A DNA stretch of 64,000 nt, taken from contig JAAPAO010000016.1 in the NCBI GenBank assembly GCA_013115145.1, forward strand, positions 1 to 64,000, read 5' to 3'. The notes under the pieces were generated by a model. That model ran no database searches. It had not been told where the DNA came from and was given only the letters and a program-made list of their open reading frames with translations. The position numbers and the translations under genes were made by a program. Shown here in pieces: positions 10,019 through 20,876 of the stretch. The DNA is from Perkinsus chesapeaki. Taxonomy: Eukaryota; Perkinsozoa; Perkinsida; Perkinsidae. The stretch's first letter is position 1. Every line of letters starts with the position of its first letter.

Positions 10019-10507
10019 ATGTCGGACTCACCAGGTATCCAGCCATCTCTATCTCGACATCGTGGCTCTTTTGTTCTGTCTGATGGTAAGTCGCATTTTT
10101 AGGCCTTTTGATAGCCTTTTCCTGTTCAGATAGCTTCGAGGACTGCTTCGAAAGCTCGGCTTCAGAGTCTCGGCGTGGATCAGGTAAGTCAGGTGGTAGT
10201 TTGGATGTCCTGTCACTATTTGATCTGAATGACATTGCTTCTAGATGGAGGAGAAATTAGTTTCCTGGATGAAACTGTGCTGTTTTCTGATGAGCCGGAA
10301 GTGGAGGAAGCGGACGAAGAAGGCAAGAACTGGATTTCGCTCAGGGAATGAAACGCTTTCGCTTTCAGTCGTGGAAATCTCTATGGCTAAGCTAATTGAG
10401 ATGGAAGACCGTAGGTCTTCAGCCGTTAAGTTTGATAAACTACACTACCTCGCTTACAGGTATCTATGCCTTAGAGATAAGGAATTCAGACTTAGAATCA
10501 GGTGAGG
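10019..10507 (+). CDS. 5' part of an intron-containing acidic protein gene
   Basis: The ATG at 10,019 opens an exon (MSDSPGIQPSLSRHRG). It joins in frame through canonical GT-AG introns near 10,086-10,129 and 10,192-10,244 to a Ser-rich exon and then a strongly acidic one (DEPEVEEADEEG). A possible GC-AG intron and another GT-AG intron lead to IYALEIRNSDLES near 10,500. Beyond that the path is unclear; the following sequence has a basic Cys-containing frame (CNKCARCACRQFG) that could be a further exon. No domain was recognised. It could join the ORF at 11,419, with the hairpin element inside an intron, but I found no splice path proving it. Confidence 0.4.
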
Positions 10508-11094
10508 TCCCATTCAAGCTTCTCAACACTGCTCAACACTTAATTTGCCCGGCGAATTCCGCCTTTATCACTCCAAGCATGTCTGTGTTGTCACTATCAT
10601 TCGGCTGTTCCAAAAATATTCGTGCTGAGACCCTACGAAACGTTCATTTAGGCCTTTGCAACAAGTGTGCGCGGTGTGCATGCCGGCAGTTTGGGTCCCA
10701 TAGAAAAAACGGTAAGCTCCGGAGGTCTCTTTGTGTTGCAAAATCCTACAAAAGTGCACGACGCAACCGTTGCGTCGTCTTTTTTGTGGTCATCGTTACG
10801 ATGACCAAAAAAAAGTCCACTTTTGAATCGCATTTAGCATCGCTGCAGCTGGTGCACTGCAGCTCGGATCCTTAGGTCGACTGACCGACGCTGGCTTGGA
10901 ACGTATCATCACATTTGTACGGGTTCGTATTGAGAAAGTCACTTTTAAGAAAATCCTTTCAATACTTGCCTTTTTTATTCCTTCCGAAAAGTACTAATGA
11001 TTTTTCTCCTCTCCACGGAGTAACCTTGAGGGTGAGAGAGCTTGAAAGCACACACTCTCCTTTCATGGTATGGGAGAAGGAAAATAAATCCGTC

Positions 11095-11411
11095 CACAAA
11101 ATTATATCACATACGGTGTTTCAGCGCTAGTTCATCCAGTACAACGAGCTTAACGTTCATTTTTTGTGAGTTGATCCTACGGGGTGTATGAATCACGAAT
11201 CATGAAATACGGGGTGCTGAATCAGATACAATTTTGTGGAAGCGTGATTTTTGGCAGTTTCACAAAATTTCGCTGGACGAGCGAAAATGTCATCACAGGT
11301 CTGACTATCGTGATTCATACACCTCCTAGGATCAACTGACAGGAAATGAACGTTAAACTCGCTGTATTGGATTAACTAGCGCTGGAACACAATATGTGAT
11401 ATAATTTTGTG
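11095..11411. mobile_element. Hairpin element with about 110-bp imperfect inverted repeats (MITE-like)
   Basis: The left arm (from about 11,095, cacaaaattatatcacata) is the imperfect reverse complement of the right arm ending at 11,411 (tatgtgatataattttgtg). Matching continues inward through agcgctagtt, taacgttcat, gttgatcct and gtgtatgaatcacga, for roughly 110 bases per arm with about 100 bases between. It has no coding capacity. The structure fits a non-autonomous DNA transposon of MITE type; I could not define a target-site duplication. Confidence 0.7.
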
Positions 11412-11418
11412 AACGGGT

Positions 11419-12006
11419 TTGTGTGAAGCTGATCACTTCACACCCGAGCACTGGCTTTTGACCCTCGAAAACTCCTACACTCGTAACAAACACCAATCGC
11501 AACAGCTCAGTAATATCCGGCGCGCTCCGATCCTTAGTCTATTATCCACCTCAAGATTGCCTTTTGCAGAAGCTCGGCTGATACCGCGCGAGATTGAACT
11601 CCGACCTGCTGAAAGAGAAGCCCAATGCCGAATATATGTCTGGGAGTGGCTGGCTTCGCGTGAAGCTGATCGCCTGTCTCCCCATGACATAACAAAGGGT
11701 ACCTTGGCAGATATAGTGAAGGAAGTTAACGTGGATCGCGGCTTGGTCACCTTCTCCATATTTTATGGAGACAGTTCAGCCCGTATCCTTATGAGATACG
11801 CTTCTCCACGGCGATGGTTACAGATTGTCACGACCCTTCAAAAGGTGTATAAGATTTACGTCTCAGTTTTCATGCCTGTGGATAAGTGCACTTATAACGT
11901 CGTCTTCAAGAATTTAATACGGACGGTGGACCCCCGCCCATTCATCTCGAGTAGCAATCCATTCATACCTGTTTCGTCCACACTTCCTATTAGAATGTCA
12001 CCATGA
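11419..12006 (+). CDS. Diverged relative of the ORF at 9,413
   Basis: The C-terminal 115 residues follow the same plan as the protein at 9,413-9,901: RIYVWEWLASRE matches RVYLWSWTRT, TFSIFYG matches FYSIFFE, and ASPRRWLQIVTTLQKVY matches RPTRWREMAERLWQLG. The His of the central strand is lost (SARILMRY) and the terminal Y-rich motif is degenerate, so this copy is unlikely to be catalytic. About 80 residues upstream are specific to this copy. The start given is only the first residue of the open frame; the true start may lie in an upstream exon beyond the hairpin element. Confidence 0.4.
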   Translation: MCEADHFTPEHWLLTLENSYTRNKHQSQQLSNIRRAPILSLLSTSRLPFAEARLIPREIELRPAEREAQCRIYVWEWLASREADRLSPHDITKGTLADIVKEVNVDRGLVTFSIFYGDSSARILMRYASPRRWLQIVTTLQKVYKIYVSVFMPVDKCTYNVVFKNLIRTVDPRPFISSSNPFIPVSSTLPIRMSP

Positions 12007-12236
12007 AACCATGAAAATGTGTTGCAAGTCGAAAAAAGTGATGAAACCGTGCTTTCAATAACCTGTCGAGTTCTACGGCACTATGTTACATAGTCTATGT
12101 AGCTGAATTAGCGGGAATAAATTGGATCGGCAACTTGCTCTGGGCAAGACATGATGATAGTCTAGCTCACTCCACCTGGGGGCACATAAAGTGTGTGATG
12201 GTTTCGTGATGTACTGTGCACTCAGTTAGTTGCCTG

Positions 12237-14551
12237 ATGAGCATATCAGTAAACTATCCCATCGGCCCTTTCACTCTCCCACCAGAGCTGCTAACTCTCT
12301 CGGTGGACGACAAACACATATTCACGCGGTATAACGACGGGAGCGTCGATCGGCGGATATTCTGCAACGTAGCCAGCACGCTACCACTGCTCTTATAGAC
12401 GAGTGTGCAGATCGCGCTATCAGAGCAAGAGCTAGATGAAATAGAGGAGCTCAACGACTACCTCAGCTCCCTGGGGGTCTTACTGAGGCGACGGATGGAA
12501 ACCAAGAAGCTCAGGTAGATCCTTCGATGATCGAAGTTCGATCAATTTGCATAAAGCTCATTGATTGTCAGGTATCTCATTAGCACGGGTGGTAACGTGA
12601 AGAAGGCAGCTGCCATGATGATGGAGACGGAGCGATGGCGTGAGTTCGCATTTTTGGCCCTTTTTTGGAGTGAAACGAGCATGATCTCCGACTGCTGAGT
12701 GGAGCCTCCGCGAAGTTCCCGGCGCGAACACCGAACTGCAGCTTCTCTCTCCTAGGTTCGCGGCGCAAACCTAGGAGGCGCAAACTTTGCGCTAGTAGGT
12801 TATCCCATCGATCTGTCTAGCTTTTGCGCCTTCTTTGAGAGTCTCAAATCGAGACCCTCCCTCACGCTCTGCAGGTGAGTCCTTCTTTGAAGAACCTATC
12901 GATGACAGAGAAATCTACAGCGACCTTAACTTGGTACGCGCAATATGCATACACCTCCAGGCATTCTTCCTCGCAGGGGTTCGTCTATATTTCTGGACGT
13001 GACAAGTATCTACGGCCTTGTCTCGTTGTAAGAGTAGCCGAGATGCTCCGAAATGATGTAGATCAAGCTGCTTCACTTCGCTGCGTCTGCTTTTTGATGG
13101 AGTTTATAACACGGTGAGGCAGGAAGGAAGGTCTTATCCTATTAATGTCACTGCTGGTTCGTTCCAGGTATATGCTTTTGCCAGGGAAATGCGAAAGTAC
13201 CATCACCCTTCTTGACTTGGAAAATATTGGCCTCATGCAATTTGTGCCAGCAGTTGCTCGAACACGCGCCATTTTCGGGGTGAGGTTTCACTTCCCGTGC
13301 CAGGATGCTTCCGGTCACGGCTTTCGTGATTGCTCAATTTCGCGAGCTACATATGTCACGCTGTTCTGCTATCAAAAGATTCTCGCTGAGCACTACGTCG
13401 GACGGTCAGCCCTAACCTTTGTAAAGAGCGCTCCTACCGCGCTGGAACGTCTCATCAGCGGACTTGTCCCAGAGGAAAAACGACGCAAAATCGTTTACGT
13501 GAAGGACAACCGGGATATTGCAAAGTGAGAGGTGTATATTTGGCTTTGAAGGCAGAGGCTGGCACAGACACTTTGAAGGGCATCAGCTCGAAACGCAGTA
13601 CGGTGGTTGGAAGCCGACTATTACAAGATTCTATCCTATAAACCACTTAACCACAAAGTACGCAATTACCGAAACTTCGCTATCGCTGGGGTGAATCTGA
13701 ATGCCTAACTAATCATGACTTTAGTTACGTTCCCGCCAAAGAGGAAAATAAGGAGATCCTTGCAAGTTGCCACCAGTGCGTTTGCTTTCTTTCTGAAGCG
13801 CCTGGGGCTATTCTCAGATGTCTTGGTCTTCCTACAGTCCGCGGAGAGCTCTGGGAACGAGGGGTGCCACATAGGCCTTTGAGATTTGCAGCCGAGTCTG
13901 TCAAGTACTTCAGAGCATTAGGCCTACCGCAGCCGGAGCGCGTAAGTTAGCACTACAATTATCAGAACCCCAGGCCACATAGGTGATGTTCCGTGACGAG
14001 GTCACACCTACTCAGCGAGAGGTTCGCAGTACATCGCCTGGCGGCGTCTGCAAGATACTCATGGGAGTTGCCGTAAGTGCGTTAAGGTTGAGAAGAAATT
14101 CGAAGTAGCTTATCAGAATCTACCAAGTCCTGTGCCAGAGGGAACCATGGAGGATATGATGGAAGACGACTACGACCTGGTGAGCCTACGTAGCGTCCAC
14201 GTGTATAGACTAAAGCCTCAGGTGATGACCCATGCATATAGCGAGTCACAAGATGGCTGGCAGTAGGAATTCACTTAGCATTTCGATAATCTTGTAAGCT
14301 TCAGGACTTTCCAGAAACCACACTGTCCGCGAACGGCTAGCACAGGCTCAGAGGAGACTCCCGTTGCCCAGTATTCATCATTGGCAACTACTTTCCTGTT
14401 ATTTCCTACCCACCGCAGGCGACCCGCTATACGTCCTTACAGACCGCAAAGGCTTGGGAGCTTCAAGAAGCTAGGTCGATCCAAACCAGGACCTCGAATG
14501 ACTCCTGAGCGCCCGGTGGGGAGAGTGGTTCGCAGTCAGGCTTTCAAATGA
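12237..14551 (+). CDS. Sec14-like CRAL-TRIO domain lipid-transfer protein (about 12 exons)
   Basis: Splicing by hand gives an intact frame from ATG 12,237 to TGA 14,549-14,551. Exons in order show an acidic N-terminal helix region, then the CRAL-TRIO N helix (YLISTGGNVKKAAAMMMETE, about 12,573-12,640). The lipid-binding core follows: GFVYISGRDKYLRPCLVV near 12,979, TITLLDLENIGL near 13,200 and ILAEHYVGRSALTFVKSAP near 13,382. The protein ends in a Sec14-type helix and a basic, Arg/Pro-rich tail (RPAIRPYRPQRLGSFKK). Joins keep phase at each intron, for example CG|G TAT at 13,112-13,169. Sec14 proteins move phosphatidylinositol and related lipids between membranes; the specific lipid here is unknown. 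The exact exon structure around 13,950-14,100 is the least certain. The intron at 12,640-12,875 contains short palindromes. Confidence 0.75.
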
Positions 14552-15330
14552 ATGGTTCAAATACGCTTTGGTTACGTCTCTACCGACCGACTAGCAGTAT
14601 TTTCATTGGCGTTCGTTCTCTTGATATTGACCCCTAGTCCGGCCTTAGAGCTTAGTAGTCTGTGGTTTAGTCGAGGGCCTTTACTAGAGGCCACATCGAT
14701 GCGCTGGCGTGCACATTGCGCATGCGTGCAAATTATTGGGTCACCGTATATCGCATTCATGTTGTGCTGCCCTTCAAGCCTGTAATGAATCACTCAAGTT
14801 TCCCTCCTTCGATTCCTCCTTTATCATTCAGAGAGTGCGATTGGCCGAACCGCCCCGGACTGCTTCAATTTCCGATCCCTCCGGCGCCGGTGTGCCTCCT
14901 ATTGGAGACCTCGACGACGATCCATGGACCGACGTGCTTTTCACTGCCCGAACCGCCACGTGTCCTCGCGTGAACCGGCCGGGGATCTCTTGGCTCTGCC
15001 TTAACTGTGTACCACAATCCCCGGACGATATCTGATGTAAGCTTGCTGGTGTGTCGGCTCGGCCGCATTCCTTCACAGGTTTGACGGAACACCGAGGCAA
15101 TGCAGTATTGGCTCAATACGAGCGTTGATGTTCACATGCCTTGTGTAAATTACATTCTCAACTCCATTCCGAAGTGCGGTGTTAGCCAGTACGCCAAAGG
15201 GGCAATCAGATTAAGCTTCGAAGTCGGGCTGCTAGACGCTCGAGCCATGGCATCTCTTCTGGGCAAAAAGTGGTGGCCTCTATTCCGTTAACGTGGTCCT
15301 ATTTATCAGAAGTACTTTATTTATCAATCT
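14552..15330. other. Intergenic stretch
   Basis: This lies between two + strand genes. Short ORFs on both strands are unconvincing; the best (15,100-15,291, +) has no motif or splice partner. The last part probably holds the promoter and 5' leader of the gene at 15,331. Confidence 0.4.
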
Positions 15331-16658
15331 ATGAGTCGAAATATTCTATCCAAGGTTCGCCTCGTTTGTCGTGCCCCATATAGCCGTGGCATCGCTCATG
15401 CTGTGGAACGACTAGCGATGCTCGAGAAGGGGTTATCTGAGGCTGCAGATGGCGTGGCTTTAATCAAAACATCGCGAGATCTCATTCGACTGTTGAAGCG
15501 GGATGCGGATAAGCTACCAGATGGGGGCATCCTATCCCCTCAGGGAGCTCTAGCGCTTATTAATAAAGCGGCAGCCGAGCGGCTTGACGATCTCGCTCCC
15601 AGTCAGTGCTGCGAGCTGTTGTTCTATCTCACGGAGGCTCGCCAGTGGGCTTTGTGCGACAAAGATATAATAAGCCGTCTTGTGAAGAAAGGTGTGGGAG
15701 GGGAAAGCGTAGCAGTTAAAGACGTAACAATAGCAATTCACGCTGCGACTGCGCTCGAGCTGGAGTCGGACAAGAAGATAAAACTAGCGGTTTCGAAGGC
15801 ACTTGCCGCCCTGGACTTTAACGCCCCAAGTTTCCTCGACGTGGCTCGTCTGGCCGTGGTCCTTGGAGCATGCACCACACGCGCCTTCGCGTCGGAGCAG
15901 CTCGTGCAGAAGCTGTCTGAGGCGTTGTTGTCTTCCTGCCCGGAAAGAGCCCTTAGCATAGGGGAGCTTGACATTGTTAGCAACGCCTTGGTGAGTCTGT
16001 GTCGGTCACTCCCTCGCGATGTGGCAGTAAATGGTCGAGGAGAGCTTCTTGAGAAGCTCCTCGCCCATAACGGCGAATGGAGCTCCAATGCCACCTGTGA
16101 TGTGCTGTACAGTGCGCACGTACTCGGGACGCCCCTGCACGACAGTTTGGCAGTAGAGACGATGCTCGACAGTTTTGATCCCGCAAAGGTATCACGTTGA
16201 ATACAGTATTGTCTCCGGATAGCTACATCAGGTACAATGTGCCGATCGGCTTTGCCGCCTTTTGGCATCAGTTCCCTCTGCTGAGTTGCCATTCGTAGCT
16301 CAGTGCACTTTGCCTCATTTACATATCAGTGAGCTCTCGCGAAGCAACGCGTTGAAGGTGGCAAGTGGCCTTCTGATGCACTCTAGTAGCTTCGATGAAG
16401 CCATTAAGGACACGTGTGACAGACTGGTGGAGCTGGCCAATACGATGAACCATCGACACGCTTGGGAGTGTATGGCGATATGCAAGCAATTTCATCACGA
16501 CGCGCTGCTGGAGGCTTCTTGTCGTGTTCTACTAGCGGGGAAGCAACGCTTCACTGCCGCCAACAGAACCCTCCTCGGGGAGGTAGGTGTGGAGCTCCGA
16601 ACCCGCTTTCGCCCAGCACGGCATCGTCATCGAGCACGGTAGGTTCTGGGCGAGGTGA
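15331..16658 (+). CDS. Helical-repeat protein, probably mitochondrial (RAP/HPR-like)
   Basis: The first exon (15,331-16,187) starts with a basic amphipathic segment (MSRNILSKVRLVCRAPYSRG) typical of a mitochondrial presequence. It then encodes alpha-helical repeats with spaced Leu/Ala patterns (CCELLFYLTEARQWALCD, DVARLAVVLGACTTRAFAS). A 45-nt GT-AG intron joins it in phase 0 to an exon with more helices (VQCADRLCRLLASVPSAEL, HAWECMAICKQFHHDALLEA). A last short intron leads to a terminal exon ending HGIVIEHGRFWAR. Total length is about 430 residues. The pattern resembles alveolate organelle RNA-binding helical-repeat proteins, where such modules often precede a RAP domain. I see no RAP domain, so the function is inferred only broadly. 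Confidence 0.6.
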
Positions 16659-16732
16659 AGCGGAGGGATCGCAGAGTTCCGGCGGTTCTGGAGGACCTCA
16701 AGGAAAGGATTAATGACGACGATGGAGGAAAC

Positions 16733-17587
16733 ATGAAGGCGGATGTGGCTCTCTCCTCCAAAGGTGAGAATGGTTGGAATTCTCTCGTAAGTAACTCAAC
16801 GCAAAATTGGACTGAATGCGTGGCAATGCTTAAACCAACAGGCCGGTCAGGTCGTCAGTCCAATAAGCACACTGATGAAGATGATCTCCCCGGTGACGAT
16901 TCGCTGTTCCTGGATTCTGAACTCAAATGCCTGCGTAAGGCTGCTAAGAGGACTAAACTCATGGGTGGAAGTGGGCCAGCGGAGGAAAACGAAAACCTTT
17001 ATGAGAGGTCAGCTTTGACATAATATGTTCCACTGGCCATTTGACTTTCAGTTTCTGCCGATCGAAGCTTCTCACTATGCTAGAGAAAATGGAGGCTGGC
17101 CATGATCCCGTAGCAGAAGTGAATGCGATGATCAAACAACAGCGGGATAACCGAAGAGAGAAACTCAGGAATGCCGGTAGCAATCCGTCTTGACTGGGTT
17201 GAAGTTTGATCCGTCGAGTTTTCAGATGAGGGGCCACAGGTGACCGGCAGGCTGAAGAAGAAGCGGAAACCTCGCAATGAACGCGAGAAAAGGAGGCTGG
17301 CTCTGTTCAAAATGGGGAACTATCAACCTTTTATATTCGCCAAACAGCAGGTAGGACAGTTCACAGTGTTTGTTTGGAATTCACAATGCATGTTGTCGTC
17401 CGTTACCGCATTTCAATGGGTTGATATTTATACTGTTTGGCAGCTCGAAGTCCTCCGCGCAAGAGAAATGGACATAGCGAAGGAGTGCTGGGCGTTGCGT
17501 AATCCGCAAGTTCGAAAAAGACGGAAGGCCGCGGAAGTGCGGAAGAACGAGGAGGAACATCTCAAGAGGATGTTCACTGTTTCATGA
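16733..17587 (+). CDS. Charged coiled-coil protein, unknown function
   Basis: The ATG at 16,733 opens a frame with an acidic part (HTDEDDLPGDDSLFLDSE) followed by KCLRKAAKRTKLMGG. Phase-correct GT-AG introns near 16,998, 17,186 and 17,353 join exons reading RSKLLTMLEKMEAGHDPVAE, then DEGPQVTGRLKKKRKPRNE, then LEVLRAREMDIAKECWALRN. The frame ends in a basic helix (RKRRKAAEVRKNEEEHLKRM). About 220 residues in all. Lys/Arg clusters could act as nuclear targeting signals. No known domain was recognised. Its start lies only about 75 bases after the preceding gene's stop, on the same strand. Confidence 0.6.
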
Positions 17588-17746
17588 ATACGTTTCGTGT
17601 ACTATCGTTTGCTGTAGTGTTTATAGTTTTGCCACGCGTAAGCGATACTCACTGTGCCGAAAAAGCCATCGGACATACTCCAGGCCACGGCCTGTCCGCC
17701 AAATACCCCATCAACTCGTAACCCAACAATGCCACATTCTTAAACG

Positions 17747-19653
17747 CTATTCATCCACGCTTATGCCACTCGTTAACGATATACCGCGCTTTTGGTGCAT
17801 GAGTCTTCGTAGTGTTGGCCATGATATGACTATTGAGTTTGCCTGAGAGTGCGAGAAGCAACAACATTGGGTAACGGAACATTGTTTACTGAGATAGCCT
17901 TTCTCGGTCTCATCCAGCATCAATAGCACCATGCGGTTAGCCTGACATCAGCATGCCACAGCTGCCACAGCTGCCAAACTGTCTCACCATTTGTGTCTTA
18001 TCCATAGCTTCCACATAATCCATCAAAACTGAGTTATCGATGGCCTTCCGTTGGATAGCCTCATATAGCCCGTGAAGCAGCGCCCCGGTGCAATCAGGAT
18101 CTGGGATCCACTGTAAAGAACAAAAATGGCAAGGCCGCTACCCAGGGAAGACAGCCCGCCAGCAGTCGTTCCGGCATCCTCGAGCTTCTTTGGTGTAAGC
18201 TTATGAGCCACAAATTCCGCAAGCCCATCCGCCTATTTAAGCAAGATTATTCCTTGGTCTTTCCATGTTTAGACCTCACTTTCCCCTTGAGGCGTTGCAG
18301 TTCGCTTTCGAGAATCGACGGCGTGAAGGTGCCGGATTTGTGCTTCGCAGTGGGGCGGTTTCTCTGTGTAGGCTTGCTCGACTAGGGATAGCTCAATTCA
18401 GGTTAAGCGACGAGCTATGACGTACAGCTTCTGTTTCTCCATCAGCCCCCGTCATATTAGGAATGGCAACGTGCATCTTGACCAGCTCATTGGTTTCTAT
18501 CGAAGCCGGCCGAGCGCGGTCCTCATCTGCCGGCGCACGGCCACTTGGTTTGTTCCACAGCCGTGAGATGCTCATCGGGCCATTCATCCCCCACTTCCTA
18601 ATAGCTATCCGTCCCAAGAGACTTCAGTGAAGGTCTTACTTCTCGGCTGCCCTTTTTTTCTCCATCACTTTCTCCTTCAGGTCTACTGCTTCGGGATGTG
18701 CCTCGTTACGCGCCGAGAAAACCGTAAGGACGCGGCTGATGTCCTCAAGGCTACGCTCGATCCTAAAGTATGGCGAAGTCGAGCGATCTCAGCTAGACTG
18801 TAGAGACGGTTAACTCGTCTAGTTCATAGAAGGCTATGGCTCTCCGGTACAAAGCTTTCATGTTTCCATCTGACAGCGCTCACTCATGAAAGCCCCGCGA
18901 TGCCTGGGAACTCTGTCTCACGATCGAAATGGAGCGCTTGATCGCAGTCTTCCACGACAAGCCTATAGAGCTCCTGGCAGTTCCCACCCTTTCCGTTGAT
19001 ATACGTCAAGATGGCTAGAGCTCGGTTACTGTGCAGCACCTGGACAAGCAACAAGAGCAAAGACTTGCCGAGCCTGGCTAACCGAGCGCAGCGTCGTGTT
19101 GCCAGATTCCGCCTCGATAGAGCTGTTGATACATCGCGTGAGCATCTCGGCAGATTGCAAGTGTTTGCTTTCTTGGAACCTGAATGAAGGGTCGGGTGCC
19201 GACAAGCCTAGCAGCTATGTGGAATCGATCCAGAAATACAGTGCCAATAAGCGAAGTACTATACTGTACAGTCACAACGCAAATGCGTTGCTGAATGAGT
19301 GCAACCTGCCAGGGTGCTTCAAGCTTGCTGATAAGCATAAGTCGCTCACTGAGCGATGTATAGAAATATTCTTCAGGCATCGTCTTCTGACAGACACTAC
19401 GACCGCGGCGTGGTCTCGGTTCGAAGCAGGAAGGCTAGCCGGGTCCAGCAACTTACAGCTTAATGGCTTTAGATTTTCCCAACTCGACAGACACGCCAAC
19501 TTCGAGCAGAATGGACTTATCCTTTATTATCGACAATAACGGGTCATCTTCCTCCTGCATAGTCTCCTTATTGTTCTCTGTTGCTGTATTTGCCTGAGGC
19601 TGCTCTGGAGTAACCTCGCAAAGCGAGTCATACCTCCGGTTCATTACTGTCAT
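17747..19653 (-). CDS. RPAP3/SPAG1-like TPR co-chaperone with RPAP3_C-type C-terminus
   Basis: Read on the - strand from ATG 19,653, the gene begins with an acidic exon (TATENNKETMQEEDDPLLS). A TPR-like unit follows: LYRLVVEDCDQALHFD is joined by a GTGAGA intron to PLYRRAIAFYELDEL. After a low-complexity linker, four exons splice in phase and give a conserved-looking module: EFVAHKLTPKKLEDAG, then LDPDCTGALLHGLYEAIQ, then MDYVEAMDKTQM, then ANRMVLLMLDETEKGYLS. This order matches the RPAP3 C-terminal domain, which binds AAA+ helicases in the R2TP complex for assembly of large complexes. That assignment is from family memory. Joins between about 18,650 and 19,500 are only partly resolved, and the exact 3' end is uncertain. 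Confidence 0.5.
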
Positions 19654-20152
19654 TGGTCAGCTCATCGGGAGCAAATAGGCCATCCGATGTTTCAACGACC
19701 GCAGCGGCGCCAGTCAGCGCCACGTTGGCGAGGTGCGCATCTGAGGCCGCGCTTGCTCAGTGAGCTAGACGGAGTATGCGACCTGCCGCAGCTCTTTGGT
19801 TGCTAGGAGCTATGTTAGCCGCTTTATCCATCGGTTTGGCCATGGCATAAACCTCCCCAGTGCCTTGTCCACTGAGGTACTCATGATGCTTATCTGCCAT
19901 GTGAGATGCACTGTGAATTTCTCGACAGGGGGTTCTACTTTTCTCTGGGGAATCTACGGAGTCGTTTGAGAAAGGCAGCAGGGTCGGTATCGCCGACGTG
20001 ACCTACGCAAAGAGTTGCGCGAGAAGTAAGCCCTTCTGTAAGGTTATCTTTCGGATAAACAACTGAGGCTGTGAAGCGTTAGCTGGGCTCTCTGGTATAC
20101 ACCGTTCTTCAATGGTCATTTCTAGCATGCGGGCCCACTATCTTCTAGACTA
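19654..20152. other. Stretch without a resolved gene
   Basis: No exon or ORF could be defended here. It lies between the probable start of the RPAP3-like gene and the end of a RING-like fragment, both on the - strand, and may hold 5' exons of the former. Confidence 0.35.
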
Positions 20153-20419
20153 GCTTAAGGAAGATTCAATCAGTCTGCCGTGGCACCAGGTTAGAGACTT
20201 GCAAATTCGAGGAGGATCAATTCCGCACACCTCTTCCGTCCCTGGTGTAAACATGTCCTCCTCAAAGCTCTCTATGTATCTTCGAGAGCCAGCGCACGCG
20301 TCACATTGCCGACAAACGGGTTTAGAAGGTCTCATCTTCAGTGTTTCCACACAACCGTAACACAGTGGGCCGTGACCGCATGGTCGAGCGATGTACCTCG
20401 ACACACGAGAAGCTTTCAT
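20150..20419 (-). CDS. RING-finger-like exon, partial
   Basis: The exon encodes the second half of a C3HC4-type RING: RYIARPCGHGPLCYGC, a 12-residue spacer, then CRQC, continuing to further cysteines. The first zinc-ligand pair would lie upstream. Nearby sequence offers CC and scattered Cys in other frames, but I found no splice that supplies a proper C-x2-C. RING proteins of this type are E3 ubiquitin ligases, commonly with the RING at the C-terminus. It may be the final exon of a gene beginning upstream on the - strand, or a fragment. Confidence 0.4.
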   Translation of the reverse strand: MKASRVSRYIARPCGHGPLCYGCVETLKMRPSKPVCRQCDACAGSRRYIESFEEDMFTPGTEEVCGIDPPRICKSLTWCHGRLIESSLS

Positions 20420-20876
20420 GTGAAGAGCTTATCTGCACAACATCGATTTTGCAAACCACCATTGACGGTGAGATTACAGCATGAAAGCCACGAGAGACGC
20501 TATAAATAGCACGCGTGCTACCCAACGGACCCGAAATAGATCGTCGTCAAAAACTTCATTATTCTGGTCAGGTCAAAGATTCATTCGACGGCGAGTGTTT
20601 GGCATGGACCAACCTTGGGTCAGCTCCAATCGTTTTGTGGCAAACTTGGCAATCACGAGTGTGTATGTCTCCAGCCCGAGGAGCAGGTTGGAACTTTGTC
20701 ATGAATCGACTCTTCTGTAACAGACGGTGAAGGGTTCGCTGACGGACTCAACGCAACTTAGCATTCGAATGCACATCAGCCAATCTTTAAAGTAATAGCA
20801 TGGTGAAATTCATGACGCTAAGCGGGCAAGACAGCGGGCTGCAAATGTAACAGTCTTAAACTGAGCACCGATCGTG

